Made by a program: the position numbers and the translations under genes. Shown here piece by piece: positions 12,663 to 18,207 of a DNA stretch of 18,207 nt (its first letter is position 1; each line of letters begins with the position of its first letter). Under the pieces are notes generated by a model. It ran no database searches and was not told the DNA's origin. It saw nothing but the letters and a program-made list of their open reading frames with translations. This stretch comes from Oscillibacter sp. (GTDB taxonomy: Bacteria; Bacillota; Clostridia; Oscillospirales; Oscillospiraceae), in assembly GCA_003539495.1 (NCBI GenBank), contig DPPB01000019.1:1-18207 (forward strand), written 5' to 3'.

Positions 12663-14153
12663 TCATGCCTTATGGCCGCCGATCTGCCGGTTTCGTTGGG
12701 CAGCGGTGGCCCCCTCTTCATAATTCATACCCTTCAAAATGGCATTTTTCCCGTACTTATTTTTAATATGCAGCACTGCCTGCTGCAGCTGCCTTTCTCG
12801 TTCCAGAGCCTCCTGCTCTGCCGCCTGCTGCTTTTCCCGTGCTCCGTAATCCGCAAACAGGTCCAGCTGCTCCGGCTGAGGGGCGGTGGGGACCAGCTCC
12901 TCCGCTATCACCTGCTCAGCCACCAGGTACATCCGCCGCACCGGCAGGCGTGGATCCACGATGCGGTCAAAGAGAGTCATGGCGGCGTCGATGATATAGC
13001 GAGAGGAGGCGGTGAGACAGGGCAGATGCTCCGTGCCGTGGGCGGGCTTGGGGATGCTGCGGCCATAGGGATCGGTGGTCAGAGGGCCGGTATAGCCATC
13101 GGTGCGGCCCGCCCGGTCGTAGCCCACGGTGAGTACCAGCTGCCGGGCCACCACGCGCTTTTGCACCAGGTCCAGGGCCAAGGCGTCCGCCATCTCCCGG
13201 ACTACCAAACGGGCCTTATCCGCCGGATACGGGCAGGAGAGCACCTGACCCGCACCCATGGAACTTTTCTCCGGGCGATAGCCCTTGATATCCGCCAGAG
13301 TCACCGGCTCCCACCCCCAGGCGTGGTCGATGAGCAGCTCCGCATTCACACCGAAAAGGCGGTAGAGCAGGTCCTCGTCCGTCAGAGATCGCCGGGCCAC
13401 ATCCCCCAGGGTATACATGCCGTTGGCCTCCAGCTTTTTGGCGTAGCCCTTGCCCACTCGCCAAAAATCCGTCAGGGGTCGGTGGGACCACAGCTTCTCC
13501 CGGAAGCTCCGCTCATCCAGTTCTGCAATCCGGGCGCCGTTTTTATCCGGTTTTATATGCTTGGCCCCCACATCCATGGCCACCTTACATAAAAAAAGGT
13601 TGGGCCCAACGCCTGCCGTGGCGGTGATGCCTGTTTCCTGCAAAACCGCAGCCATAAGCTTGCGGGCGAAGCCCCGGGCGTTCAGGCCGTACAGAGGCAG
13701 GTAATTGGTGGCGTCGATAAACACCTCGTCAATGGAGTACACATGGATGTCCTCCGGGGCCACATAGCGCAGGTAAATCTGATATATTTTGGTGGAAATT
13801 TCCATGTAATACGCCATACGGGGCGGGGCCACGATATAATCCAGGGCCAAAGAGGGATCCGAACGGATAAGCCTGTCATCGTACTCCCGGACATACAGCC
13901 TGTGCTGCGGATAGGCCCGCTGGCGCTGTTCATTCACTGCGGCCACCTTCTGCACCACCTCAAACAGCCGAGCCCGGCCGGAGATACCGTAGCCCTTTAG
14001 GGACGGGGACACAGCCAGGCAGATGGTCTTTTCCGTCCGGGCGGCATCCGCCACCACCAGGTTGGTGTGCAGAGGGTCCAGCCCCCGGGCCACGCACTCC
14101 GCCGAGGCATAAAACGACTTTAAGTCGATGGCCACATATACTTTTTCCGCCAT
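12663..14153 (-). CDS. Y-family DNA polymerase (UmuC/DinB type, UvrX-like)
   Basis: A 496-residue translesion polymerase. The catalytic carboxylates are present: Asp10 in VYVAIDLKSFYAS and Asp142-Glu143 in YSIDEVFID. The helix-hairpin-helix thumb (WRVGKGYAKKLEANGMYTLGDVA) follows, then the little-finger domain. A beta-clamp binding pentapeptide QLDLF sits at 429-433, after the little finger and before a charged coiled-coil tail (REKQQAAEQEALERERQLQQ). The length and the YolD-like partner fit the UvrX/YqjW group rather than the shorter DinB (Pol IV). The ATG follows GAGGGGGGAG. A LexA-like box overlaps the promoter, so SOS induction is expected. Confidence 0.93.
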   Translation of the reverse strand: MAEKVYVAIDLKSFYASAECVARGLDPLHTNLVVADAARTEKTICLAVSPSLKGYGISGRARLFEVVQKVAAVNEQRQRAYPQHRLYVREYDDRLIRSDPSLALDYIVAPPRMAYYMEISTKIYQIYLRYVAPEDIHVYSIDEVFIDATNYLPLYGLNARGFARKLMAAVLQETGITATAGVGPNLFLCKVAMDVGAKHIKPDKNGARIAELDERSFREKLWSHRPLTDFWRVGKGYAKKLEANGMYTLGDVARRSLTDEDLLYRLFGVNAELLIDHAWGWEPVTLADIKGYRPEKSSMGAGQVLSCPYPADKARLVVREMADALALDLVQKRVVARQLVLTVGYDRAGRTDGYTGPLTTDPYGRSIPKPAHGTEHLPCLTASSRYIIDAAMTLFDRIVDPRLPVRRMYLVAEQVIAEELVPTAPQPEQLDLFADYGAREKQQAAEQEALERERQLQQAVLHIKNKYGKNAILKGMNYEEGATAAQRNRQIGGHKA

Positions 14154-14182
14154 GGTCTCCCCCCTCTTTGATCTTTTTCTCT

Positions 14183-14211
14183 ATTGTACAGGATAGAACA
14201 TCTGTTTGCAA
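14183..14211 (-). promoter_or_regulatory. Promoter of the polymerase-YolD operon
   Basis: Minus-strand -35 TTGCAA (14206-14211) and -10 TACAAT (14183-14188) with a 17-bp spacer, about 30 nt upstream of the start codon. Confidence 0.7.
14195..14208. promoter_or_regulatory. LexA/DinR-type SOS box
   Basis: AGAACATCTGTTTG matches the Gram-positive SOS consensus CGAACRNRYGTTYG at 12 of 14 positions and keeps the GAAC and GTT half-sites with correct spacing. It covers the promoter spacer and part of the -35, an ideal position for repression. Confidence 0.65.
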
Positions 14212-14222
14212 GTGCAAAGTGC

Positions 14223-14256
14223 AAAAAAACGGCTCCCACCTGTTTGGTGAGAGCCG
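14223..14256 (-). terminator. Terminator of the zinc-ribbon membrane protein gene
   Basis: CGGCTCCCACC (14230-14240) pairs with GGTGAGAGCCG (14246-14256), with one mismatch. On the minus strand it is followed by seven T (14223-14229). Confidence 0.85.
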
Positions 14257-14282
14257 ACAGGCCCTTGTTAAGGATACCGGTT

Positions 14283-14702
14283 TCAGCTTTTTCCGTGGAT
14301 AGCGGTCCCGCACTTGGGGCAGGTGATGATAATCTTACCCTTACCCCGGGGTACACGGCAGACAGTGCGGCAGTTTGGGCAGGTGAAATATTTATGCTCC
14401 TTGTCTGCGCTGCGGGCCCGACCATTCTTGATGGGGTTCACGACCTTGGCGAGAAACCAGGCATTCTCCCTGCGCCGCTTGGGCAGATTCCTGGAGAACA
14501 TGCGAAACAGAATCCACACCATCAGCAGGAAAACCGCCGTGGATAGAATTGTGTGGACCGTCTCGCTGCTGTATTTTACAAACAGGTTCACGGTGTTGAG
14601 CACCAGCAGCAGCACCAGCGACGCCCAGCCCAGCTGGTCGGAGCCGTTGCGCCCGTACATAAAGCGGGAAAGCGCGTTGCCCAGTTTTTGGAAGAAACTC
14701 AT
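14283..14702 (-). CDS. Two-span membrane protein with C-terminal zinc ribbon
   Basis: A 139-residue protein of unknown function. The N-terminal MSFFQKLGNALSRFMYGRNG is a conserved-looking amphipathic start. Two membrane segments follow (about 25-43 and 51-69), then a basic stretch (RNLPKRRRENA). The C-terminus is a zinc ribbon with Cys108/Cys111 (CPNC) and Cys128/Cys131 (CPKC). Both ends should face the cytoplasm. I prefer the ATG at 14702, with GAGG 8 nt upstream, over an in-frame ATG at 14735 whose AGGTGA site is too close. It is a single-gene unit with a terminator, divergent from the YerC-type gene. I infer nucleic-acid or protein binding near the membrane, but nothing more specific. Confidence 0.8.
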   Translation of the reverse strand: MSFFQKLGNALSRFMYGRNGSDQLGWASLVLLLVLNTVNLFVKYSSETVHTILSTAVFLLMVWILFRMFSRNLPKRRRENAWFLAKVVNPIKNGRARSADKEHKYFTCPNCRTVCRVPRGKGKIIITCPKCGTAIHGKS

Positions 14703-14823
14703 AGCGATGCCTCGATTCCTGCGGGGGATTTTCACCTAAATTATTTTACAGGAAAAGGGCCGCCAGGTAAAGGGTGATTTTACAAAGTTTACAAATTTGT
14801 TACGAATTTTTTCGTCGGGGCGC

Positions 14824-14852
14824 TTTACTTTCACGAACTAAAATAGTAAAAT
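14824..14852 (+). promoter_or_regulatory. Promoter of the YerC-methyltransferase operon
   Basis: TTTACT (14824-14829), a 17-bp spacer and TAAAAT (14847-14852), about 30 nt before the ATG. The perfect palindrome ACAAATTTGT (14789-14798) upstream could be an operator, but short AT-rich palindromes are common by chance. Confidence 0.6.
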
Positions 14853-14882
14853 GAGAGAGAATTATAAAGGAGGGCAAACGCC

Positions 14883-15197
14883 ATGCTGCATCCTGCCAAA
14901 TCAAAAATCGCCACCAAGCAAAAGAGCGACCTGCTGTATAAGGCCATTTTGATGCTGGAGACCGAGGAGGAGTGCTACAACTTCTTCCAGGATCTGTGCA
15001 CCATTTCGGAGATGCGCTCCATGGAGCAGCGCTTTGAGGTGGCCAAGCTGCTCAACGAGGGCATGATCTACAACGACATTCTGGAGCGCACCGGGGCCTC
15101 CAGCGCTACCATCAGCCGGGTGAATCGGTCCCTGCTGGGCGGAGCCGGAGGCTACGAGAGCATCCTGGAGAAAATGAAGGAGAGCGGCGAGGAATGA
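14883..15197 (+). CDS. YerC/YecD family TrpR-related protein
   Basis: A 104-residue all-helical protein of the Trp-repressor superfamily. Family features: LETEEECYNFFQDLCTISEMRSMEQRFEVAKLL, then the helix-turn-helix MIYNDILERTGASSATISRVNRSL at about 60-84. TrpR binds DNA with tryptophan as corepressor; YerC-type relatives are DNA-binding regulators whose ligand is not settled. The ATG follows a strong AAGGAGGG site. The stop overlaps the methyltransferase start as ATGA, so the two are translationally coupled. Confidence 0.92.
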   Translation: MLHPAKSKIATKQKSDLLYKAILMLETEEECYNFFQDLCTISEMRSMEQRFEVAKLLNEGMIYNDILERTGASSATISRVNRSLLGGAGGYESILEKMKESGEE

Positions 15198-15934
15198 ACG
15201 CTTACCAGGGCCTGGCCGGGGCTTATGACTCCCTCACCGAGGATGTGGAGTACGAAAAGCGGGCGGATTACCTGGAAAAGCTCTTTACCCGCAGCCGCAT
15301 CCCGGTACACACAGTGCTGGACCTGGCTTGCGGTACCGGCACCATGACCTGGCTGCTCACCGGCCGGGGCTATGAGATGATCGGTGCGGACGCCTCCGAG
15401 GAAATGCTGGCCGCTGCCATGATGAAAAGCGGCAGCGTGCCGGGCATCGCCCCCATCTTCCTGCACCAGTCCATGCCCAAGCTGGATCTGTACGGCACTG
15501 TGGACGCGGCCATCTGCTGCCTGGACAGCCTCAACTACCTCACCTCCCCCGCCGACGTGCAGCGGACCTTTCAGCGGCTGCATCTGTTCATCGCCCCGGG
15601 CGGGGAGCTGATCTTCGATGTGAATACTTTGGATAAGTTTCAAAGCCTGGACGGCCAGGTGTTTCTGGATGAGACGGAGGAGAGCTACTGCGTGTGGCGC
15701 ACGGAGTTTCGGCGGAGCATCTGCACGTATTGGGTAGATCTGTTCCGCAAGGAAACGGACGGGCGCTACTGCCGGGATACCGAGCTGCACCGGCAGCGGT
15801 ACTACGCCCCGGAGGAGCTGACAGGCTGGCTTCGGGAGGCCGGGTTCGGGAATATCCGTGTGTACGGTGACTGCCGCCTGCGTGGGCCCAAGGACGGCGA
15901 GCAGCGGGTCTATTTCTGCTGCACGCGGGAGTAA
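15194..15934 (+). CDS. Class I SAM-dependent methyltransferase
   Basis: A 246-residue Rossmann-fold methyltransferase. Motif I is VLDLACGTGTM (41-51), the acidic residue of motif II is Asp66 in IGADAS, and DAAICCLDSLNYL is the post-II/motif IV region. The N-terminal NAYQGLAGAYDSLTEDVEYEKRADYLEKL is common in clostridial methyltransferases annotated near yerC. The substrate cannot be deduced; small-molecule methylation is most likely given the lack of a nucleic-acid-binding domain. Its ATG overlaps the upstream stop by 4 nt and has GGCGAGGA as its site. No plus-strand terminator is evident before hslO. Confidence 0.88.
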   Translation: MNAYQGLAGAYDSLTEDVEYEKRADYLEKLFTRSRIPVHTVLDLACGTGTMTWLLTGRGYEMIGADASEEMLAAAMMKSGSVPGIAPIFLHQSMPKLDLYGTVDAAICCLDSLNYLTSPADVQRTFQRLHLFIAPGGELIFDVNTLDKFQSLDGQVFLDETEESYCVWRTEFRRSICTYWVDLFRKETDGRYCRDTELHRQRYYAPEELTGWLREAGFGNIRVYGDCRLRGPKDGEQRVYFCCTRE

Positions 15935-15966
15935 TTTTTTTGCGGGGCGGGGTAACCACGCCCCGC
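15934..15966 (-). terminator. Hairpin between methyltransferase and hslO, T-tract on the minus-strand side
   Basis: GCGGGGCG (15942-15949) pairs with CGCCCCGC (15959-15966). A run of seven T precedes the stem on the plus strand; on the minus strand this is an A-tract after the stem, so it is not a proper terminator in either direction. It may simply be an mRNA hairpin separating the two genes. Confidence 0.25.
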
Positions 15967-16002
15967 TGCACATTATATTAACAGTAAAGGAATTTTCATG
16001 CT

Positions 16003-16887
16003 ATGAGCGATAGAATTGTCAGAGCCATCACCTCCGATGGCATGGTCCAGGCGGCTGCCATCAGCAGCCGCGACCTTACCGAGCGCGCCCGGCAGATCCA
16101 CAAGACCCTGCCCGTGGCCACGGCGGCCCTGGGCCGCACTTTGGCCGGCTGCGCCATGATGGGCAACGCCTTAAAGGGCCAGGGCGCCAGCCTGACCCTT
16201 CAGATCAAAGGCACCGGCCCTCTGGGCACCATTCTGGCCGTGTCTGACCCGGCAGGCAACGTCCGGGGTTATGTGGCCAATCCCCAGGTGGACCTGCCCC
16301 TGCGGCCCGACGGCAAGCTGGACGTGGGCACGGCGGTGGGCGCCCAGGGCGGCACCATGACCGTTATCAAGGACCTGAACATGAAGGAGCCGTATGTGGG
16401 CACCGTGGACCTGCTGGGCGGCGAGATTGCCGAGGATATTGCCAGCTATTTTGTGGAGTCAGAGCAGATTCCCACAGCCTGCGGGCTGGGAGTGCTTATT
16501 GAGCGGGACCAGAGCGTCCGGGCCGCCGGAGGCTATCTCATCCAGCTGATGCCCGGGGCCGACGAGGACACCATCACCAGGGTGGAGGGCGGCGTCCTGG
16601 CGGCGGGGAATGTGTCCGCCATCCTGGACAAGGATCCGGATCCGGAGCATCTGCTGAAAACGGTTTTGTCCGACTTTGATGTGAAGATTTTGGAGTCCGA
16701 TCCGGTGGAGTATAAGTGCTATTGCAGCCGCGAGCGGGTGGAGCGGGCCCTCATTTCCCTGGGCGCGGAGGAGCTGAAAAATATTCTCCGGGAGCAGGGC
16801 TCCTGCCAGATGACCTGCCAGTTCTGCGACGCAGTGTACAGATTTGACGGCCCCGAGCTGCAAAAGCTCATTGATACCATCGATTGA
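16003..16887 (+). CDS. hslO: Redox-regulated chaperone Hsp33
   Basis: A 294-residue cytoplasmic holdase activated by oxidative unfolding. The N-terminal chaperone domain runs to about 230 (SDRIVRAITSDGMVQAAAIS, then GYVANPQVDLPLRPDGKLDVGTAVG). The C-terminal zinc redox switch has Cys239 and Cys241 (CYC) and Cys272 and Cys275 (CQFC), the four canonical ligands, plus an extra Cys268. In the reduced state zinc keeps it inactive; disulfide formation opens the substrate site. The ATG follows AAAGGA 11 nt upstream. The last codons (ATC GAT TGA) lie inside the left arm of the inverted-repeat element that follows, so the normal 3' end may have been altered by insertion. No conventional terminator follows. 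Confidence 0.96.
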   Translation: MSDRIVRAITSDGMVQAAAISSRDLTERARQIHKTLPVATAALGRTLAGCAMMGNALKGQGASLTLQIKGTGPLGTILAVSDPAGNVRGYVANPQVDLPLRPDGKLDVGTAVGAQGGTMTVIKDLNMKEPYVGTVDLLGGEIAEDIASYFVESEQIPTACGLGVLIERDQSVRAAGGYLIQLMPGADEDTITRVEGGVLAAGNVSAILDKDPDPEHLLKTVLSDFDVKILESDPVEYKCYCSRERVERALISLGAEELKNILREQGSCQMTCQFCDAVYRFDGPELQKLIDTID

Positions 16888-17147
16888 TAAGGGTAGACAC
16901 GCCTGTCAGCGCGCCTTTGCGGCGCTTTTTGTCCTTCTCACCTTGACGGGCGTCAGCCCGCCTGCGGCTCAAAAGCCAAAAATCTCTCGGAAATCCTTCG
17001 CTGACAGGTGCGAAGCAGTTTTGTCGCGCAGAAATGTGTCTAGACTAGGAAAGGTCCGCAGGGAATACTTGTCGTAATTCCAAGGGAATTGACGCAGTAT
17101 GGACGCATTTCTGCCCGTCAAAACCGTGTCTACCCTTGTCAATTGAT
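16879..17147. mobile_element. MITE-like inverted-repeat element, 269 bp
   Basis: The ends are 23-bp inverted repeats matching at 21 positions (16879-16901 and 17125-17147), with a perfect 13-bp core AAGGGTAGACACG / CGTGTCTACCCTT. Inside are CCTGTCAGCG (16902-16911) / CGCTGACAGG (16999-17008) and GCAGAAATGTGTC (17028-17040) / GACGCATTTCTGC (17102-17114), the second with one G-U pair, flanked by GTTTTG/CAAAAC. No transposase is encoded; a 69-codon minus-strand frame across it looks incidental. A clear target-site duplication is not visible. This covers most of the gap between hslO and the tRNA promoter. Confidence 0.65.
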
Positions 17148-17194
17148 GATAGTTTGGAGACAAAAAAATAATTGGCAAAATATGATTTTTGGTG

Positions 17195-17223
17195 TTGACA
17201 ACTGGGCATATTTTCGGTATAAT
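17195..17223 (+). promoter_or_regulatory. Promoter of the tRNA operon
   Basis: Perfect consensus TTGACA (17195-17200) and TATAAT (17218-17223) with a 17-bp spacer, 33 nt before tRNA-Val. This is the strongest promoter in the window, as expected for stable RNA. Confidence 0.92.
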
Positions 17224-17256
17224 AAACCCTGTCGTTACGAGTGGAACGGCTAAACC

Positions 17257-17333
17257 GGGAGCATAGCTCAGCTGGTTAGAGCACCTGCCTTACAAGCAGG
17301 GGGTCACTGGTTCGAGTCCAGTTGTTCCCACCA
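17257..17333 (+). tRNA. tRNA-Val (anticodon TAC)
   Basis: A 77-nt cloverleaf: acceptor GGGAGCA pairs with TGTTCCC, the anticodon loop is CTTACAA with TAC at 17291-17293, and the T-loop is TTCGAGT. CCA is encoded (17331-17333). First of five tRNAs. Confidence 0.97.
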
Positions 17334-17340
17334 AAAATAA

Positions 17341-17417
17341 GGCCAAGTAGTTCAGTTGGTTAGAACGCCAGCCTGTCACGCTGGAGGTCGTGGGTTCGAG
17401 CCCCATCTTGGTCGCCA
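17341..17417 (+). tRNA. tRNA-Asp (anticodon GTC)
   Basis: A 77-nt cloverleaf: acceptor GGCCAAG pairs with CTTGGTC (one G-U), discriminator G, CCA encoded. The anticodon loop CTGTCAC has GTC at 17375-17377. Confidence 0.97.
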
Positions 17418-17420
17418 TAT

Positions 17421-17496
<76 letters not shown>

Positions 17497-17499
17497 TTT

Positions 17500-17575
17500 G
17501 CGGGCGTAGCTCATCTGGTAGAGCGCGACCTTGCCAAGGTCGAGGTAGCGAGTTCGAGCCTCGTCGCCCGCTCCA
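17500..17575 (+). tRNA. tRNA-Gly (anticodon GCC)
   Basis: A 76-nt cloverleaf: acceptor GCGGGCG pairs with CGCCCGC, discriminator T, CCA encoded. The anticodon loop TTGCCAA has GCC at 17533-17535. Confidence 0.97.
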
Positions 17576-17578
17576 AAT

Positions 17579-17604
17579 ACAGAGAGGACTTCGGTTCTCT
17601 CTGT
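17579..17604 (+). other. UUCG-tetraloop hairpin in the tRNA operon spacer
   Basis: ACAGAGAGGAC (17579-17589) and GTTCTCTCTGT (17594-17604) form an 11-bp stem (one G-U) closed by a C(UUCG)G tetraloop. It fills the spacer between tRNA-Gly and tRNA-Cys and has no T-tract, so it is more likely a processing signal or spacer structure than a terminator. Confidence 0.75.
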
Positions 17605-17609
17605 CATTC

Positions 17610-17684
17610 GGTGACATAGCCAAGTGGTAAGGCAAGGGTCTGCAAAACCCTCATTCCCCGGTTCAAATCCGGGTGTCACCTCCA
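17610..17684 (+). tRNA. tRNA-Cys (anticodon GCA)
   Basis: A 75-nt cloverleaf: acceptor GGTGACA pairs with TGTCACC, discriminator T, CCA encoded. The anticodon loop CTGCAAA has GCA at 17642-17644. Last tRNA of the operon. Confidence 0.97.
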
Positions 17685-17691
17685 TATTAAC

Positions 17692-17770
17692 GAAACGGTA
17701 TAGATGCGTCTGGCGAAAAGCCAGGCGCATCAACCGTTTCCGGGCTTTTTCGGGCCCGGATTTCTTCTTT
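17692..17770 (+). terminator. Double hairpin ending the tRNA operon
   Basis: GAAACGGT (17692-17699) pairs with ACCGTTTC (17733-17740) around an inner stem GATGCGTCTGGC (17703-17714) / GCCAGGCGCATC (17720-17731). Immediately after comes CCGGGC (17740-17745) / GCCCGG (17754-17759), followed by ATTTCTTCTTT. Together these probably release transcripts from the tRNA promoter. Confidence 0.65.
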
Positions 17771-17800
17771 CAAACCATAGATGCAAATCGCTGTTTCAGA

Positions 17801-17848
17801 GCGTCTGCCCCGATTCGAACTGGGCGTTTTCCCTTTTCGGGCAGATGC
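17801..17848 (-). other. Hairpin with a tRNA-like T-arm (possible tRNA remnant)
   Basis: GCGTCTGCCC (17801-17810) pairs with GGGCAGATGC (17839-17848). On the minus strand the segment reads like an acceptor stem GCATCTG...CAGACGC enclosing CCCAG-TTCGAAT-CGGGG, a T-arm with the standard 7-nt loop and one mismatch. D-arm and anticodon arm are absent. It could be a degraded tRNA, an integration-site leftover, or a hairpin that only resembles one. Confidence 0.35.
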
Positions 17849-17854
17849 ATTCAG

Positions 17855-17996
17855 CCAGCGCCCTTTTTGAATGGCGATTTTTCCGACTGGCAGCGATATT
17901 TTTCTCAAAAAAAACTCACAAAGATTTGGGCGTCGTTTTGTTGGTCCTGACGGACTGAGAAAGCGGCGCCCTTTTTCATTTCAAAAAGGGCGCTGG
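17855..17996. repeat. 142-bp segment bounded by a perfect 17-bp inverted repeat
   Basis: CCAGCGCCCTTTTTGAA (17855-17871) is repeated in inverted orientation at 17980-17996. The right arm also forms its own hairpin with GCGCCCTTTTT (17966-17976), giving a terminator-like structure. No credible gene lies inside; the frames crossing it are low-complexity and lack sites. Confidence 0.55.
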
Positions 17997-18017
17997 TTGT
18001 AGCGTTAATATTTTGTG

Positions 18018-18055
18018 GGCCGGAGTCTTAGCAATAAGATTCCGGCCATTTTTTT
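18018..18055 (+). terminator. Strong terminator ahead of the last gene
   Basis: GGCCGGAGTCTTA (18018-18030) and TAAGATTCCGGCC (18035-18047) form a 13-bp stem (one G-U) with a GCAA loop, followed by seven T (18049-18055). It separates the tRNA region from the gene at 18077. Confidence 0.9.
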
Positions 18056-18076
18056 GTTTCAGAGAGGAGTTCACTT

Positions 18077-18207
18077 ATGCCACGCTATTTCATGCGAGAC
18101 ACGCCGCTGCAGGCGATGGAGCAGTTGATGATGTCTCAGCCTGGACAAAAGCCCCGAGGCGGTGGGATCCGGGCGCTCAAACAGCTTGGCATCGCAGTCA
18201 TCTTCGA
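18077..18207 (+). CDS. N-terminal part of an unidentified protein (cut by window edge)
   Basis: The ATG at 18077 follows AGAGAGGAG with good spacing, and the frame stays open for 43 codons to the window end. The visible part reads MPRYFMRDTPLQAMEQLMMS, then a Gly/Arg-rich turn (PGQKPRGGG) and IRALKQLGIAVIF. There is no signal peptide or membrane span. I do not recognise the family. It starts only 22 nt after a strong terminator and no promoter is visible between them, so it depends on read-through or a promoter hidden in the hairpin region. Confidence 0.55.
   Translation, partial: MPRYFMRDTPLQAMEQLMMSQPGQKPRGGGIRALKQLGIAVIF

Noticed and set aside
16969..17178. 69-codon minus-strand open frame inside the inverted-repeat element
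   Set aside because: It follows the palindromic sequence, lacks a ribosome site, and crosses the element boundary. It is probably incidental.

Overview
The window looks like chromosomal DNA of a GC-rich gut-type Clostridia, probably Oscillospirales (Bacillota). The grounds are Gram-positive markers (IreB, an Asp23/FakA pair, a YerC/TrpR-like regulator, a YolD-like protein beside a Y-family polymerase), strong AGGAGG-type ribosome binding sites, consensus sigma-A promoters, and GC-rich genes separated by AT-rich promoters. Most genes are ordinary housekeeping or membrane functions. The unusual material lies between the genes.

Layout. 1-2298 (minus strand): a scrap of tyrosine-recombinase coding sequence at the left edge, a DegV/FakB-type fatty-acid-binding protein, a MarR regulator with a twin-operator promoter, a small unknown protein and IreB. 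2498-4544 (plus): an Asp23/Gls24-family protein and the fatty acid kinase FakA. 4766-5743 (minus): phosphofructokinase. 5974-7454 (plus): an 86-residue unknown protein and a secreted SH3b-NlpC/P60 peptidase, followed by about 230 nt of hairpins bounded by two nearly identical terminator hairpins. 8003-10422 (plus): an amino-acid ABC transporter operon (lipoprotein, permease, ATPase) whose promoter carries ArgR-type boxes. 10557-12137 (plus): release factor 3. 12244-14153 (minus): a Y-family polymerase followed by a YolD-like protein, under a promoter with a LexA-like box. 14283-14702 (minus): a zinc-ribbon membrane protein. 14883-16887 (plus): a YerC/TrpR-like regulator overlapping a methyltransferase, then Hsp33. 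16879-17147: a MITE-like inverted-repeat element touching the hslO stop codon. 17257-17684: five tRNAs (Val, Asp, Phe, Gly, Cys) behind a perfect consensus promoter. 17692-18055: hairpins and inverted repeats. 18077 onward: the start of an unidentified gene cut by the window edge.

How it fits together. The DegV-like protein (candidate FakB), FakA and a MarR regulator may form an exogenous fatty-acid phosphorylation and sensing module, though FakA is in a separate transcription unit from the other two. The ABC transporter looks like an ArgR-controlled importer for arginine or a related amino acid. The polymerase and YolD-like pair looks like a small SOS-inducible translesion cassette. No defence system, CRISPR array or intact mobile element is visible. 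The best candidates for undescribed biology are the element after hslO, the pair of diverged nested-hairpin elements near 5895 and 7551, the duplicated-terminator block, and the tRNA-like remnant downstream of the tRNA array.
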